A stretch of DNA of 7,326 nt from a candidate division TA06 bacterium SM23_40 (GTDB lineage Bacteria; LJUI01; SM1-40), in assembly GCA_001303705.1 (NCBI GenBank), contig LJUI01000177.1, positions 1 to 7,326 of the forward strand. Direction: 5' to 3'. Made by a program: the position numbers and the translations under genes. The notes under the pieces are model-generated. The model was not told where the DNA came from and made no database searches. It worked only from the letters and a program-made list of their open reading frames with translations. Positions 1 through 5,999 of this stretch are shown here, one piece after another. The number at the start of each line of letters is the position of its first letter. The first letter of the stretch is position 1.

Positions 1-1
1 A

Positions 2-28
2 GGCGACTCCTGTCGTCGGCGACTCCTG
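2..28. repeat. Short tandem direct repeat at the left edge
   Basis: The 11-mer GGCGACTCCTG occurs at 2-12 and again at 18-28, a 16-bp period. It lies just before the L,D-transpeptidase gene and may continue beyond the window. Its role is unknown; it could be a minor tandem duplication in the upstream region. Confidence 0.4.
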
Positions 29-64
29 CACTTCATCGCTCTATTTCGAAAGACGGGGGTGCCA

Positions 65-1753
65 ATGAAGGGATACCTCATAACCGGCATCGTAGTGGGC
101 GCGGCCGTGGCCCTCGCCTGCGCGAACGGAGGTGCAGCGCAGACACTGCCGGATCAGGTAGACGAGCGGCTCCGGGCCCGGCTCGAGGCTGCCGGAGTCC
201 CGGCGAGGGCGGTAGTGGGTGACGAACTCGTCTATGCCTCGATCGCTTTGCCGCGTTTCTACGAGATCCGTACCTATCGGCCAGCCTGGAGTGACGACAG
301 TGGACCGACTGCAGACACGGACAGCCTCGTTGCGGCGATCCGGGACGCAGATCGCGAGGGCCTGGAGTCCGAACACTATCATCTGGCGGAGATCGTGGAG
401 ACGCTCAAGGAGATCCGCGAGAACCAAGCTCTTCGAAGACCACTCGACCCCCGAAGGCTGGCAGACCTCGATCTGTTGCTCACCGACGCGTTTCTGCTGT
501 ACGCGTCCCATCTTCTCGCCGGACGCGTCAACCCGGAGACGATCGATCCGGAATGGCACGCCAACCGGCGCGACTCTGATCTTTCCGTTGTCCTGCAGGA
601 CGCCCTCGCCTCCGGGCGTTTCCGCGACACCCTGGAGCAACTGCTTCCCCATCACGTCGGGTACAGGAGATTGCGGCAGACTCTCGCGCAGTATCGCGAG
701 CTGGCGGCCCAAGGGGGATGGCAGAAGGTGCCGGAAGGTCCCAAGATGGAGAAGGGGGATCGCGGTGACCGAATCCGCCTCCTGCGCAGCCGGATGGAGG
801 CTGCTGGCGCTCCTGTCCGCACGGCGGCCAGCCATGACGATCTCTTCGACGAGGCACTCGAACAGACCGTGCGCACCTTCCAGAGGCGATACGGGCTCGA
901 TGTCGATGGCGTAGTGGGACAGGCCACACTGGCGGCGCTCAACATCCCGGTCGAGGCTCGGATCGACCAGATCGAGGTGAATCTGGAGCGGTGGCGGTGG
1001 CTTCCCCAGGAACTCGGGCCGCGGCACGTCATCATCAATATCGCCAACTTCGACCTGGATGTTGTCGAGGGCGGCCGGACGGTGCTCTCAATGCTCGCAA
1101 TAGTGGGAAGGCCCTACCGGCGAACGCCCATCTTCAGCGACAGGATGACCTATCTCGTGCTGAATCCCCACTGGCACGTCCCTACGAGCATCGCCGTGTT
1201 GGACATCCTGCCCACGCTGCGCACCGACGCCGGTTACCTGGCCAGCCAGAACATGAGGGTGTTGCAGGGCTGGGGCTCCCAGGAGCGCGAGATCGATCCC
1301 CGGTCGATCAATTGGTCCGAAGTCTCCGCCGCCAACTTCCCCTACAGGTTGCGGCAGGACCCGGGGCCGGGTAACGCCCTGGGCCGTGTGAAGTTCATGT
1401 TCCCCAATAAGTTCAACGTATATCTCCATGACACGCCGGCGCGAGACCTTTTTGCCAGGACGCGGCGCACCTTCAGCTCTGGCTGCATTCGGATCGAGAA
1501 GCCGATCGATCTGGCGGAGTATCTGCTGCGGGGCGATCCGCAGTGGACGCGGGAGAAGATCCTCGCCGCTATCGACAGACGCGTCGAACAGACAGTGCGG
1601 TTACCAGAAGCGATCCCGATTCACCTGCTCTACTGGACCGCCTGGGCTGATGAGGACGGATCTATTCAATTCCGGAACGATATCTATGACCGAGACAGAC
1701 TCGTGCTCGAGGCGCTCCGCAGTGGACCGCCCGAGCCAACGGAAGAGAAATAG
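65..1753 (+). CDS. L,D-transpeptidase, YcbB/LdtD type (murein 3-3 cross-linking)
   Basis: A 562-aa exported enzyme that by family would form 3-3 (mDap-mDap) peptidoglycan cross-links in the periplasm. Residues 1 to about 26 are a Sec signal peptide ending GGAAQ. A helical scaffold region follows (about 50-225), then a PG_binding_1 domain (about 228-296, with FQRRYGLDVDG), then the YkuD catalytic domain (about 320-490). The catalytic signature is visible: H455 in YLHDTP, then SSGCIR with nucleophile C474 and R476. The long insert between LNPHWHVP and FMFPNKFNVYLHD matches the capping loop of YcbB enzymes. E. coli LdtD has the same domain order at 615 aa. ATG at 65 is chosen because GGGGG lies 5 nt upstream and the signal peptide begins there. 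GTG at 59 is an in-frame alternative, and the frame is open to the left edge. It forms an operon with the M15 peptidase 11 nt downstream. Function is near certain at family level. Confidence 0.93.
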   Translation: MKGYLITGIVVGAAVALACANGGAAQTLPDQVDERLRARLEAAGVPARAVVGDELVYASIALPRFYEIRTYRPAWSDDSGPTADTDSLVAAIRDADREGLESEHYHLAEIVETLKEIRENQALRRPLDPRRLADLDLLLTDAFLLYASHLLAGRVNPETIDPEWHANRRDSDLSVVLQDALASGRFRDTLEQLLPHHVGYRRLRQTLAQYRELAAQGGWQKVPEGPKMEKGDRGDRIRLLRSRMEAAGAPVRTAASHDDLFDEALEQTVRTFQRRYGLDVDGVVGQATLAALNIPVEARIDQIEVNLERWRWLPQELGPRHVIINIANFDLDVVEGGRTVLSMLAIVGRPYRRTPIFSDRMTYLVLNPHWHVPTSIAVLDILPTLRTDAGYLASQNMRVLQGWGSQEREIDPRSINWSEVSAANFPYRLRQDPGPGNALGRVKFMFPNKFNVYLHDTPARDLFARTRRTFSSGCIRIEKPIDLAEYLLRGDPQWTREKILAAIDRRVEQTVRLPEAIPIHLLYWTAWADEDGSIQFRNDIYDRDRLVLEALRSGPPEPTEEK

Positions 1754-1764
1754 GAGACACTCAG

Positions 1765-2772
1765 ATGCTTCGAACTCCTGACAGATCGGCTCCTGCCGCG
1801 GTGTGCTTCGTCGTCGCGTCGGCCTTCATCCTGGCCGCAGCTGGCGGCGCCTCGGGTCGAACGGATGGCGGCTTCTCCCCCGAGAAGGCCAGTTTGGCCT
1901 TACGGGTCGGAGATCTCGTGGTGCCCTACCGCGTCTTCGCCATCTCCGCCATGCCCGAAGAGATCGTACCGCTCGAAGTTCTCGGTTCCGGGGATTTCGT
2001 ATCCGGAGGGGAAGAGCGCTATCTCCTCGAGCCTTCGCGCGACGGGATCGCCCGGAAAGGGCCCGGGCGATGGCAGTGGCAGGTCCCGAAGGAGGCAGGC
2101 CTCTACCCGATCCGAATAGTGGATACGGAGGCCGCTGACACCATCACCCTCAATGCTTTCGTAATCGTGCCCTACGATCAGCTGGAGGGCGAATACCTCA
2201 ATGGCTACCGAATCGGCAGATACCCTGCGATACCTCTGAAGCGACTACCGATCTATAAGCCACCCCGGGGCTTCATCGAGGTAACAGAGGAGAACGCGGA
2301 GACCTACGTCGCGCCGCACTTCCGGCTGAGCCAGTTTCTATGCAAACAGGGTGGAGATTATCCGAGATATTTGGTTCTGAAGGGGAAGCTGCTCCTCAAG
2401 CTGGAGCTCATACTCGAGAAGGTGAACGAAAAAGGCTATCCCTGCACTACTCTGCACATCATGAGTGGGTACCGTACACCCTACTACAACAGAGTGATTG
2501 GAAACGTCAAGTACAGCCGCCACATCTACGGCGGCGCGGCGGACATATTCATCGACGAGGACCCCAGGGATGACATGATGGACGATCTCAACAAGGACGG
2601 CAAGATCGATTACCGAGATGCTGCCGTCCTCTATGGCATCATCGATCGAATGTACGGGAGATCCTGGTACGAACCCTTCGTCGGCGGCCTTGCCAGATAC
2701 AAGAAGACCGCCTCACACGGGCCGTTCGTCCATGTGGACGTGCGAGGCTTCCACGCCAGGTGGGGAGACTGA
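1765..2772 (+). CDS. M15-family murein peptidase, MepK/YcbK-like, with EF-hand-like loop
   Basis: A 335-aa exported zinc peptidase. Residues 1 to about 30 are a signal peptide. About 40-150 form a beta-rich N-terminal domain of unknown role. The C-terminal 150 residues are the M15 (Peptidase_M15_3/DUF882-like) domain: SGYRTPYYN, then S251-R-H253 and D260 of the SxHxxGxAxD motif, then H323-V-D325. H253, D260 and H323 are the expected zinc ligands. E. coli MepK (YcbK) cuts cross-links and is encoded next to the LdtD gene; the same order here supports a murein hydrolase role, though a D,D-carboxypeptidase is also possible. Between D260 and H323 lies D274-LNKDGKIDYR-D285, with acidic or Asn residues at positions 1, 3, 5, 9 and 12 of a calcium loop, as in EF-hands and dockerins. 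The start is supported by GGAGA at 1753-1757, 7 nt before ATG, overlapping the upstream stop codon, so the two genes are probably co-translated. Confidence 0.88.
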   Translation: MLRTPDRSAPAAVCFVVASAFILAAAGGASGRTDGGFSPEKASLALRVGDLVVPYRVFAISAMPEEIVPLEVLGSGDFVSGGEERYLLEPSRDGIARKGPGRWQWQVPKEAGLYPIRIVDTEAADTITLNAFVIVPYDQLEGEYLNGYRIGRYPAIPLKRLPIYKPPRGFIEVTEENAETYVAPHFRLSQFLCKQGGDYPRYLVLKGKLLLKLELILEKVNEKGYPCTTLHIMSGYRTPYYNRVIGNVKYSRHIYGGAADIFIDEDPRDDMMDDLNKDGKIDYRDAAVLYGIIDRMYGRSWYEPFVGGLARYKKTASHGPFVHVDVRGFHARWGD

Positions 2773-3300
2773 AGTCACCCGCTGCAACATGGCGGCCGTC
2801 CTCGCAACAATCGCCCGGTGGATGTCCAAGGCCACATCGTCCCCCCCAGGGACGTTGGTAGGTCCTGAAGGTTACGGGCGGGAACGTCTGTAGCATAGCA
2901 GCAACGGACCCCCGGTCAATTGCCTCTTTCACCCGATGTCAATGCCACATAGAAATATCCTATTCTTCGCCAAGTAGAAACGTCCCGTTTTGCCCGACGG
3001 CATGGAGGGCCCGATCCACAGACGCCCGCGGCCCGCTACGAGGCTATCCGGACAGGCACATCCCCCCGCTACGTCTCGCTGCGATCGCGCAATGATAACG
3101 AATCACTCTAACTGAGAAGCGTATTCCCCTGATGCTAAATGCGTTAGCTGTTTTCCATCGGCCTGTCGAAATCCCCTGCGTCTCCCGGGTGCTGCGCGAC
3201 GCGGCACCAAGCGGCTGGGCTGTCCCTTTCCTGTGTGGCGCAGAGCTCAGGCCCACTGCTGGCGCCGGTCGCGATGCGCCCCGGACACCGTACGGCCCGC
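2773..3300. other. Intergenic region without a supported gene
   Basis: The region lies between two converging genes. Open frames exist on both strands, but none has a convincing start, ribosome binding site or recognisable protein. Visible items are a 6-bp hairpin (CGTCCC 2838-2843 with GGGACG 2849-2854), which has no T tract and is a poor terminator; an imperfect pair of 11-mers at 2950-2985; and a weak 5-bp hairpin GCTAA/TTAGC at 3134-3148 followed by TGTTTT. It may hold decayed mobile DNA. Confidence 0.5.
2950..2985. repeat. Two imperfect 11-mers, possible solo IS end
   Basis: TAGAAATATCC (2950-2960) and TAGAAACGTCC (2975-2985) match at 9 of 11 positions with a 25-bp period, and TGTC stands 9 nt to the left at 2937-2940. 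Some insertion sequences of the IS21 and IS481 type have TG-starting ends with repeated binding sites of this look. No transposase gene or matching opposite end is seen, so this would be a remnant at most. Confidence 0.25.
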
Positions 3301-3504
3301 CTACTCGACATGATAGTCCTCGGGGCCGGCAGTGCTGGGCCAGCTGGCGGCCACGACCCGCTTGTACACGACCTGATAGCATTGCCCCACAACATCCGCC
3401 AGGTCAAGGGGCTGCTTGGACTGAGCTCCTTTTCCGCCAAAGAACCCGTTGCCAATCATCGCCACAATGATGTCTCCGGCGATCTCCTCCGCCTTCTTGT
3501 TCAT
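3301..3504 (-). CDS. Small protein of unknown function (67 aa)
   Basis: I do not recognise the family. The product begins MNKKAEEIAGDIIVAMIG, a likely amphipathic helix, then a Gly-rich turn (FFGGKG), then a second helix (DLADVVGQCYQVVYKRVV), then a short polar tail. There is no signal peptide or clear membrane segment, so it is probably cytoplasmic. That it is a real gene rests on three points: an AGGAGG-type ribosome binding site just upstream of ATG 3504, a helix-turn-helix-like amphipathic pattern unlike the Arg/Pro-rich shadow frames, and a plausible promoter at 3557-3585. It lies downstream of the beta-helix gene on the same strand but about 230 nt away, so it is probably transcribed on its own. 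It could be a small structural or regulatory protein; no reaction can be assigned. Confidence 0.68.
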   Translation of the reverse strand: MNKKAEEIAGDIIVAMIGNGFFGGKGAQSKQPLDLADVVGQCYQVVYKRVVAASWPSTAGPEDYHVE

Positions 3505-3556
3505 TCCTCTCCTCCTCTACGTTGACCCTGCGAATACGGGCAGAGATCCAGTACAT

Positions 3557-3585
3557 CGTATACCACGCTCTGGCGGCTTCGGCAA
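3557..3585 (-). promoter_or_regulatory. Putative sigma-70 promoter of the 67-aa gene
   Basis: Read on the - strand, TTGCCG (3585-3580) and TATACG (3562-3557) are separated by 17 nt; each matches 4 of 6 consensus bases. Transcription would start near 3550, giving a leader of about 45 nt before ATG 3504, which contains the strong ribosome binding site. This is predicted from sequence only. Confidence 0.33.
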
Positions 3586-3624
3586 GAGCCTTCTGTTGGA
3601 TGCCGAACGAAGAGTAAGCGACAG

Positions 3625-3644
3625 AAAATCCCCATCTCGCGGGG
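3625..3644 (-). terminator. Weak terminator-like hairpin after the beta-helix gene
   Basis: On the - strand CCCC (3644-3641) and GGGG (3633-3630) flank a 7-nt loop and are followed by ATTTTC. It sits about 90 nt past the stop codon at 3734 and before the promoter of the small gene. The stem is only 4 bp, so support is weak. Confidence 0.22.
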
Positions 3645-3733
3645 CGCTACGGCTGTGGCCTCGCAGTCCGGGGAGCTGGTTTCCCAGCATTGCGTCCTCG
3701 CCGCCGGGACAGAAGCGAGTAGTCCAGGTGCGG

Positions 3734-4633
3734 TTACGGTTGGGCCACCACGAATGTGAACTCGTCCCGGTCGTACACCACCGCAGGCGGCACACCGATT
3801 CCGGACCGATACACATAGGTCCCCTGTGGCGCCGTCGCCGGCACCTCGCGATCCAGGTGGCGCTGTGTGACAAAGTGGGCGGGCAGGGTGTACCGGTCCG
3901 GGCCGCATAGACCCAGAATGCCACCCCGCGGCAAGATAACCTGCGTCAGGATCCAGAGCGCCTCGGGCTGGGCCCACCGGTTGATGAGAGTATAGGTGAC
4001 GCCGAGCTCACCGCCCGGCAGGACCTCAGTGGTATCCGGCGTGAGGTACAGGGTCAGGTAGTCTTCCTGATCAAAGAAGTGAGCACCCATGTCGCTGCGG
4101 GTCCCGTCTTGATCGAGGGAGTCGGGATGTCCGGAATCGATGCACGGCGAACCCCAGAGGAGACGGTAATCCCCCTTCTCTGCCAACACGAATACCGGAT
4201 CGGCATCGATGTTTCCGCCGCCGGGCCACCCGCCTTCAACATCGGAATAGCTGATCGTGATCGAACTAGACGTGTCGAGCGATACCTCTGGCCCCGTCAG
4301 CGCGCTATCACCCCAGAGGATCGAGTTCATGACGGTGATTGAGGAATTCCCGTAGCAGTCGACCCCGCCCCCCTGAGCGGAGGCCCTGTTTTCTGCAACG
4401 GTGCTACCGGAGAGCGTCATCGTAGAATGATCGAGGCAATGGATACCGCCGCCGCGCTCGTTGGCCGTGTTTCCCGTGATCGTATTCCCGGCGAGCGTCA
4501 TCGATGAGTGGCGCCAGCAATGGATGCCGCCGCCGCACTCGGAGGCGGCGTTTAACGCAATGATATTGTTGCGCACCTCTGCAGAAGAATAGGCCCAGCA
4601 GAGAATCCCAGCGCGATTATGCCGCCCCCCCAC
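3734..4633 (-). CDS. Beta-helix surface protein, C-terminal half (frameshifted)
   Basis: This frame continues the beta-helix of the gene upstream at 4552-5541 and is very likely the same gene in a second frame. True homology begins near 4615 (GILCWAYSS), directly after the G7 run at 4625-4631. GTG at 4633 is only the first available start, and MGGRHNRA is probably not a natural N-terminus. It holds the rest of coil 8, coils 9 and 10 beginning GGGIHC, and coil 11 beginning GGGVDC. A typical end of such helices follows: SYSDVEGGWPGGGNIDADPVF, then GDYRLLWGSPCIDSG and a DxDGTRxDMGA element. The last 105 residues or so form a beta-rich, probably Ig-like domain (LPGGELGVTYTLINR to DEFTFVV). Alone it lacks a signal peptide and would not be exported. 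The role is probably a cell-surface or secreted binding protein; no catalytic site is identified. Confidence 0.75.
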   Translation of the reverse strand: MGGRHNRAGILCWAYSSAEVRNNIIALNAASECGGGIHCWRHSSMTLAGNTITGNTANERGGGIHCLDHSTMTLSGSTVAENRASAQGGGVDCYGNSSITVMNSILWGDSALTGPEVSLDTSSSITISYSDVEGGWPGGGNIDADPVFVLAEKGDYRLLWGSPCIDSGHPDSLDQDGTRSDMGAHFFDQEDYLTLYLTPDTTEVLPGGELGVTYTLINRWAQPEALWILTQVILPRGGILGLCGPDRYTLPAHFVTQRHLDREVPATAPQGTYVYRSGIGVPPAVVYDRDEFTFVVAQP

Positions 4634-5541
4634 TCGGCCGAGTTCGCTGTGATCCTATTCCCTATGATGGCCGGCGAGACACCGTGACAACGGATCCCTC
4701 CTCCGATCACACCGGCATTTCCCGTGATCACGTTGCCGAGGATGGCAGGAGAATGCAGAGACCAACAGCAGATCCCCCCGCCCTCCCAGGCGACATTTGC
4801 CGCGATGATGTTATTCTCGATGATCGAGCTAGACCTTCCACAGGCAACTCCACCACCGTGGTCATACGGTGCCCTGTTCTCGATGATTTCGTTGTCCCTT
4901 ATGGTGGGCGAGGCGTCCCAACAATAGACCCCCCCGCCAATCAGCAAGGCGGTGTTGCCCGTGATGAGGTTGCCCGTGATGAAGGCCGAGGCGTCGTGTG
5001 CGCAGCAGATCCCCCCGCCGAGATCTGCCGTGTCTTCCATGACGGTGTTGCCGGCAATCGTGGGGCTCGACTCTCCCTCACAGTAGATCCCTCCTCCCCA
5101 TGCTCCGCTCCTGTTCGCGGTGATTGTGTTCCCCAAGATCGAGGGGGAGGATGCAAGGCAGTAGATTCCTCCGCCGTTGCCGGTCGCGATCCACCCGTTG
5201 CTGATCGTGAAGCCCCGCACGACCGCGTCAGAGCCTTCTCCGGTGTGGAAATAGAATCCTCGATGGGGTTCTGATGCAGTGCCCTGACAATCAATGATGG
5301 TTAGATCAGGCCCATTCTCGGACACCAGGAGTAGCGCCTTGCCGTAGAAATCGATATCTCGGTTGCCGTCGCCCGTGTATGTGCCATCGGCGACGAGCAC
5401 TGTATCCCCGCCCACTGCCGCGTCGATCCCCGCCTGGATTGTCGGGTACTCGAGCGGAACGTGGATCACAGCGCCAGACGCGATCGATATGAGGCCGACC
5501 ACAGCATGAGATGCTGCCACCCACGACCACACCTGCTTCAT
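4552..5541 (-). CDS. Beta-helix surface protein, N-terminal half (frameshifted)
   Basis: Starts at ATG 5541 with a signal peptide (about residues 1-24, MKQVWSWVAASHAVVGLISI and on). The usual cap of right-handed parallel beta-helix proteins follows: IHVPLEYPTIQAGIDAA, GDTVLVADGTY and LTIIDCQG. Then come seven coils of about 23-27 residues with the pattern GGG[IV]xCxxxSSPxIxxNxIxxN. Every coil has a Cys two residues after the GGG[IV] Ile/Val. The eighth coil breaks at GGG near 4625, after which 20-odd residues (from IALGF on) do not fit the repeat and end at 4552. A purine-rich ribosome binding site, GGAGGGGG, lies at 5559-5552. One extra base at the break would join this to 3734-4633 as a 602-aa protein. 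It would be secreted or surface-exposed; pectin-lyase folds include glycan-binding and glycan-cleaving proteins, but no active site is evident. Confidence 0.8.
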   Translation of the reverse strand: MKQVWSWVAASHAVVGLISIASGAVIHVPLEYPTIQAGIDAAVGGDTVLVADGTYTGDGNRDIDFYGKALLLVSENGPDLTIIDCQGTASEPHRGFYFHTGEGSDAVVRGFTISNGWIATGNGGGIYCLASSPSILGNTITANRSGAWGGGIYCEGESSPTIAGNTVMEDTADLGGGICCAHDASAFITGNLITGNTALLIGGGVYCWDASPTIRDNEIIENRAPYDHGGGVACGRSSSIIENNIIAANVAWEGGGICCWSLHSPAILGNVITGNAGVIGGGIRCHGVSPAIIGNRITANSAEWGGGIIALGFSAGPILLQRCATISLR

Positions 5542-5858
5542 TTTCGTCTCACCCCCTCCGGAAGGGTCCGTGGAACAAGCAAGAGAACGACCCCTTCCCG
5601 GTATGCTCGGTGCCGTTCTCCAGGAACCAGCCTATGCTATTGTGACACAACAGCCCTTCCCGACGCCACCGCGCGCGATCTGCTTCCCCTCAATGAGCAG
5701 AACTATCGGGAATTCATTTGCTGTACGCGGCCTCTGATTCCCCCCTTCTCTGAAGATCGTTCGGAATCCGGCCAGAACCGCCCCTATGGAGCCACCCTGG
5801 TATGGTATCGCCATTTACAGAGGATGTCAAGTGAATAGACGCCCGCGCGACATTCATG
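5542..5858. other. Divergent intergenic region
   Basis: This lies between the beta-helix gene (- strand) and the promoter of the GIY-YIG operon (+ strand) and must hold the beta-helix promoter, but I see no convincing -35/-10 pair for it. A short palindrome, TTGTG-A-CACAA, is at 5640-5650 and could be an operator. CCCTTCCCG occurs twice, near 5592 and 5654. GGGAAT (5708-5713) can pair with ATTCCC (5737-5742) across a wide loop. No credible coding frame is present. Confidence 0.4.
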
Positions 5859-5887
5859 TTGACCCGAGGCCTCCACAGGATTATACT
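5859..5887 (+). promoter_or_regulatory. Sigma-70-like promoter of the GIY-YIG/DUF6884 operon
   Basis: TTGACC (5859-5864) and TATACT (5882-5887) are separated by exactly 17 nt, and each matches 5 of 6 consensus bases. Transcription would start near 5894, leaving a leader of about 105 nt before ATG 6000. This is the best promoter match I found in the window. Confidence 0.6.
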
Positions 5888-5922
5888 TCTCCATCGACTT
5901 CTTGGCACAAGGAAAACTATGC

Positions 5923-5963
5923 CGGCTTGGCGCTTGGGGTGCCCTGACACCTCCGGCAAGCCG
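5923..5963 (+). promoter_or_regulatory. Structured leader hairpin upstream of the GIY-YIG gene
   Basis: CGGCTTG (5923-5929) pairs perfectly with CAAGCCG (5957-5963). Inside it, GGGGTG (5936-5941) pairs with CACCTC (5948-5953), with one G-U pair, around loop CCCTGA. The two stems are separated by an internal loop. The structure lies in the predicted transcript, 21 nt before the AGGAGG ribosome binding site at 5985-5990. No T tract follows, so it is not an obvious terminator. It could affect RNA stability or bind a protein. Confidence 0.4.
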
Positions 5964-5999
5964 CTGTCGACCATCGCCTGAACCAGGAGGTCATCTGCG

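Noticed and set aside
41-1047. Long antisense frames (up to 328 aa) opposite the L,D-transpeptidase
   Set aside because: The + strand protein has a full signal peptide, PG-binding domain and YkuD catalytic motif; the antisense frames show no recognisable domain.
2838-2854. Hairpin CGTCCC/GGGACG as a terminator of the murein operon
   Set aside because: The stem is short and no T tract follows, so it does not meet the usual pattern of an intrinsic terminator.
2639-2932. A 97-aa - strand frame overlapping the end of the M15 gene
   Set aside because: It overlaps the HVDV active-site region of a clear gene, is Arg-rich and has no ribosome binding site or family resemblance.
3132-3470. A 112-aa + strand frame in the gap and over the small - strand gene
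   Set aside because: Pro/Arg-rich composition typical of a shadow frame; the - strand gene has better start signals.
4650-5274. Regular repeats of about 72-80 bp that could suggest a CRISPR array or minisatellite
   Set aside because: The repeats are imperfect, have no constant-length spacers and translate on the - strand into beta-helix coils.
4684-5274. A 196-aa + strand frame inside the beta-helix gene
   Set aside because: It is the mirror of the coil repeats; it has no convincing start or domain, while the - strand frame has signal peptide and repeat structure.
5640-5650. TTGTGACACAA palindrome as a CRP-type operator
   Set aside because: The spacing does not fit the CRP consensus and the site is short; kept only as a note in the intergenic entry.
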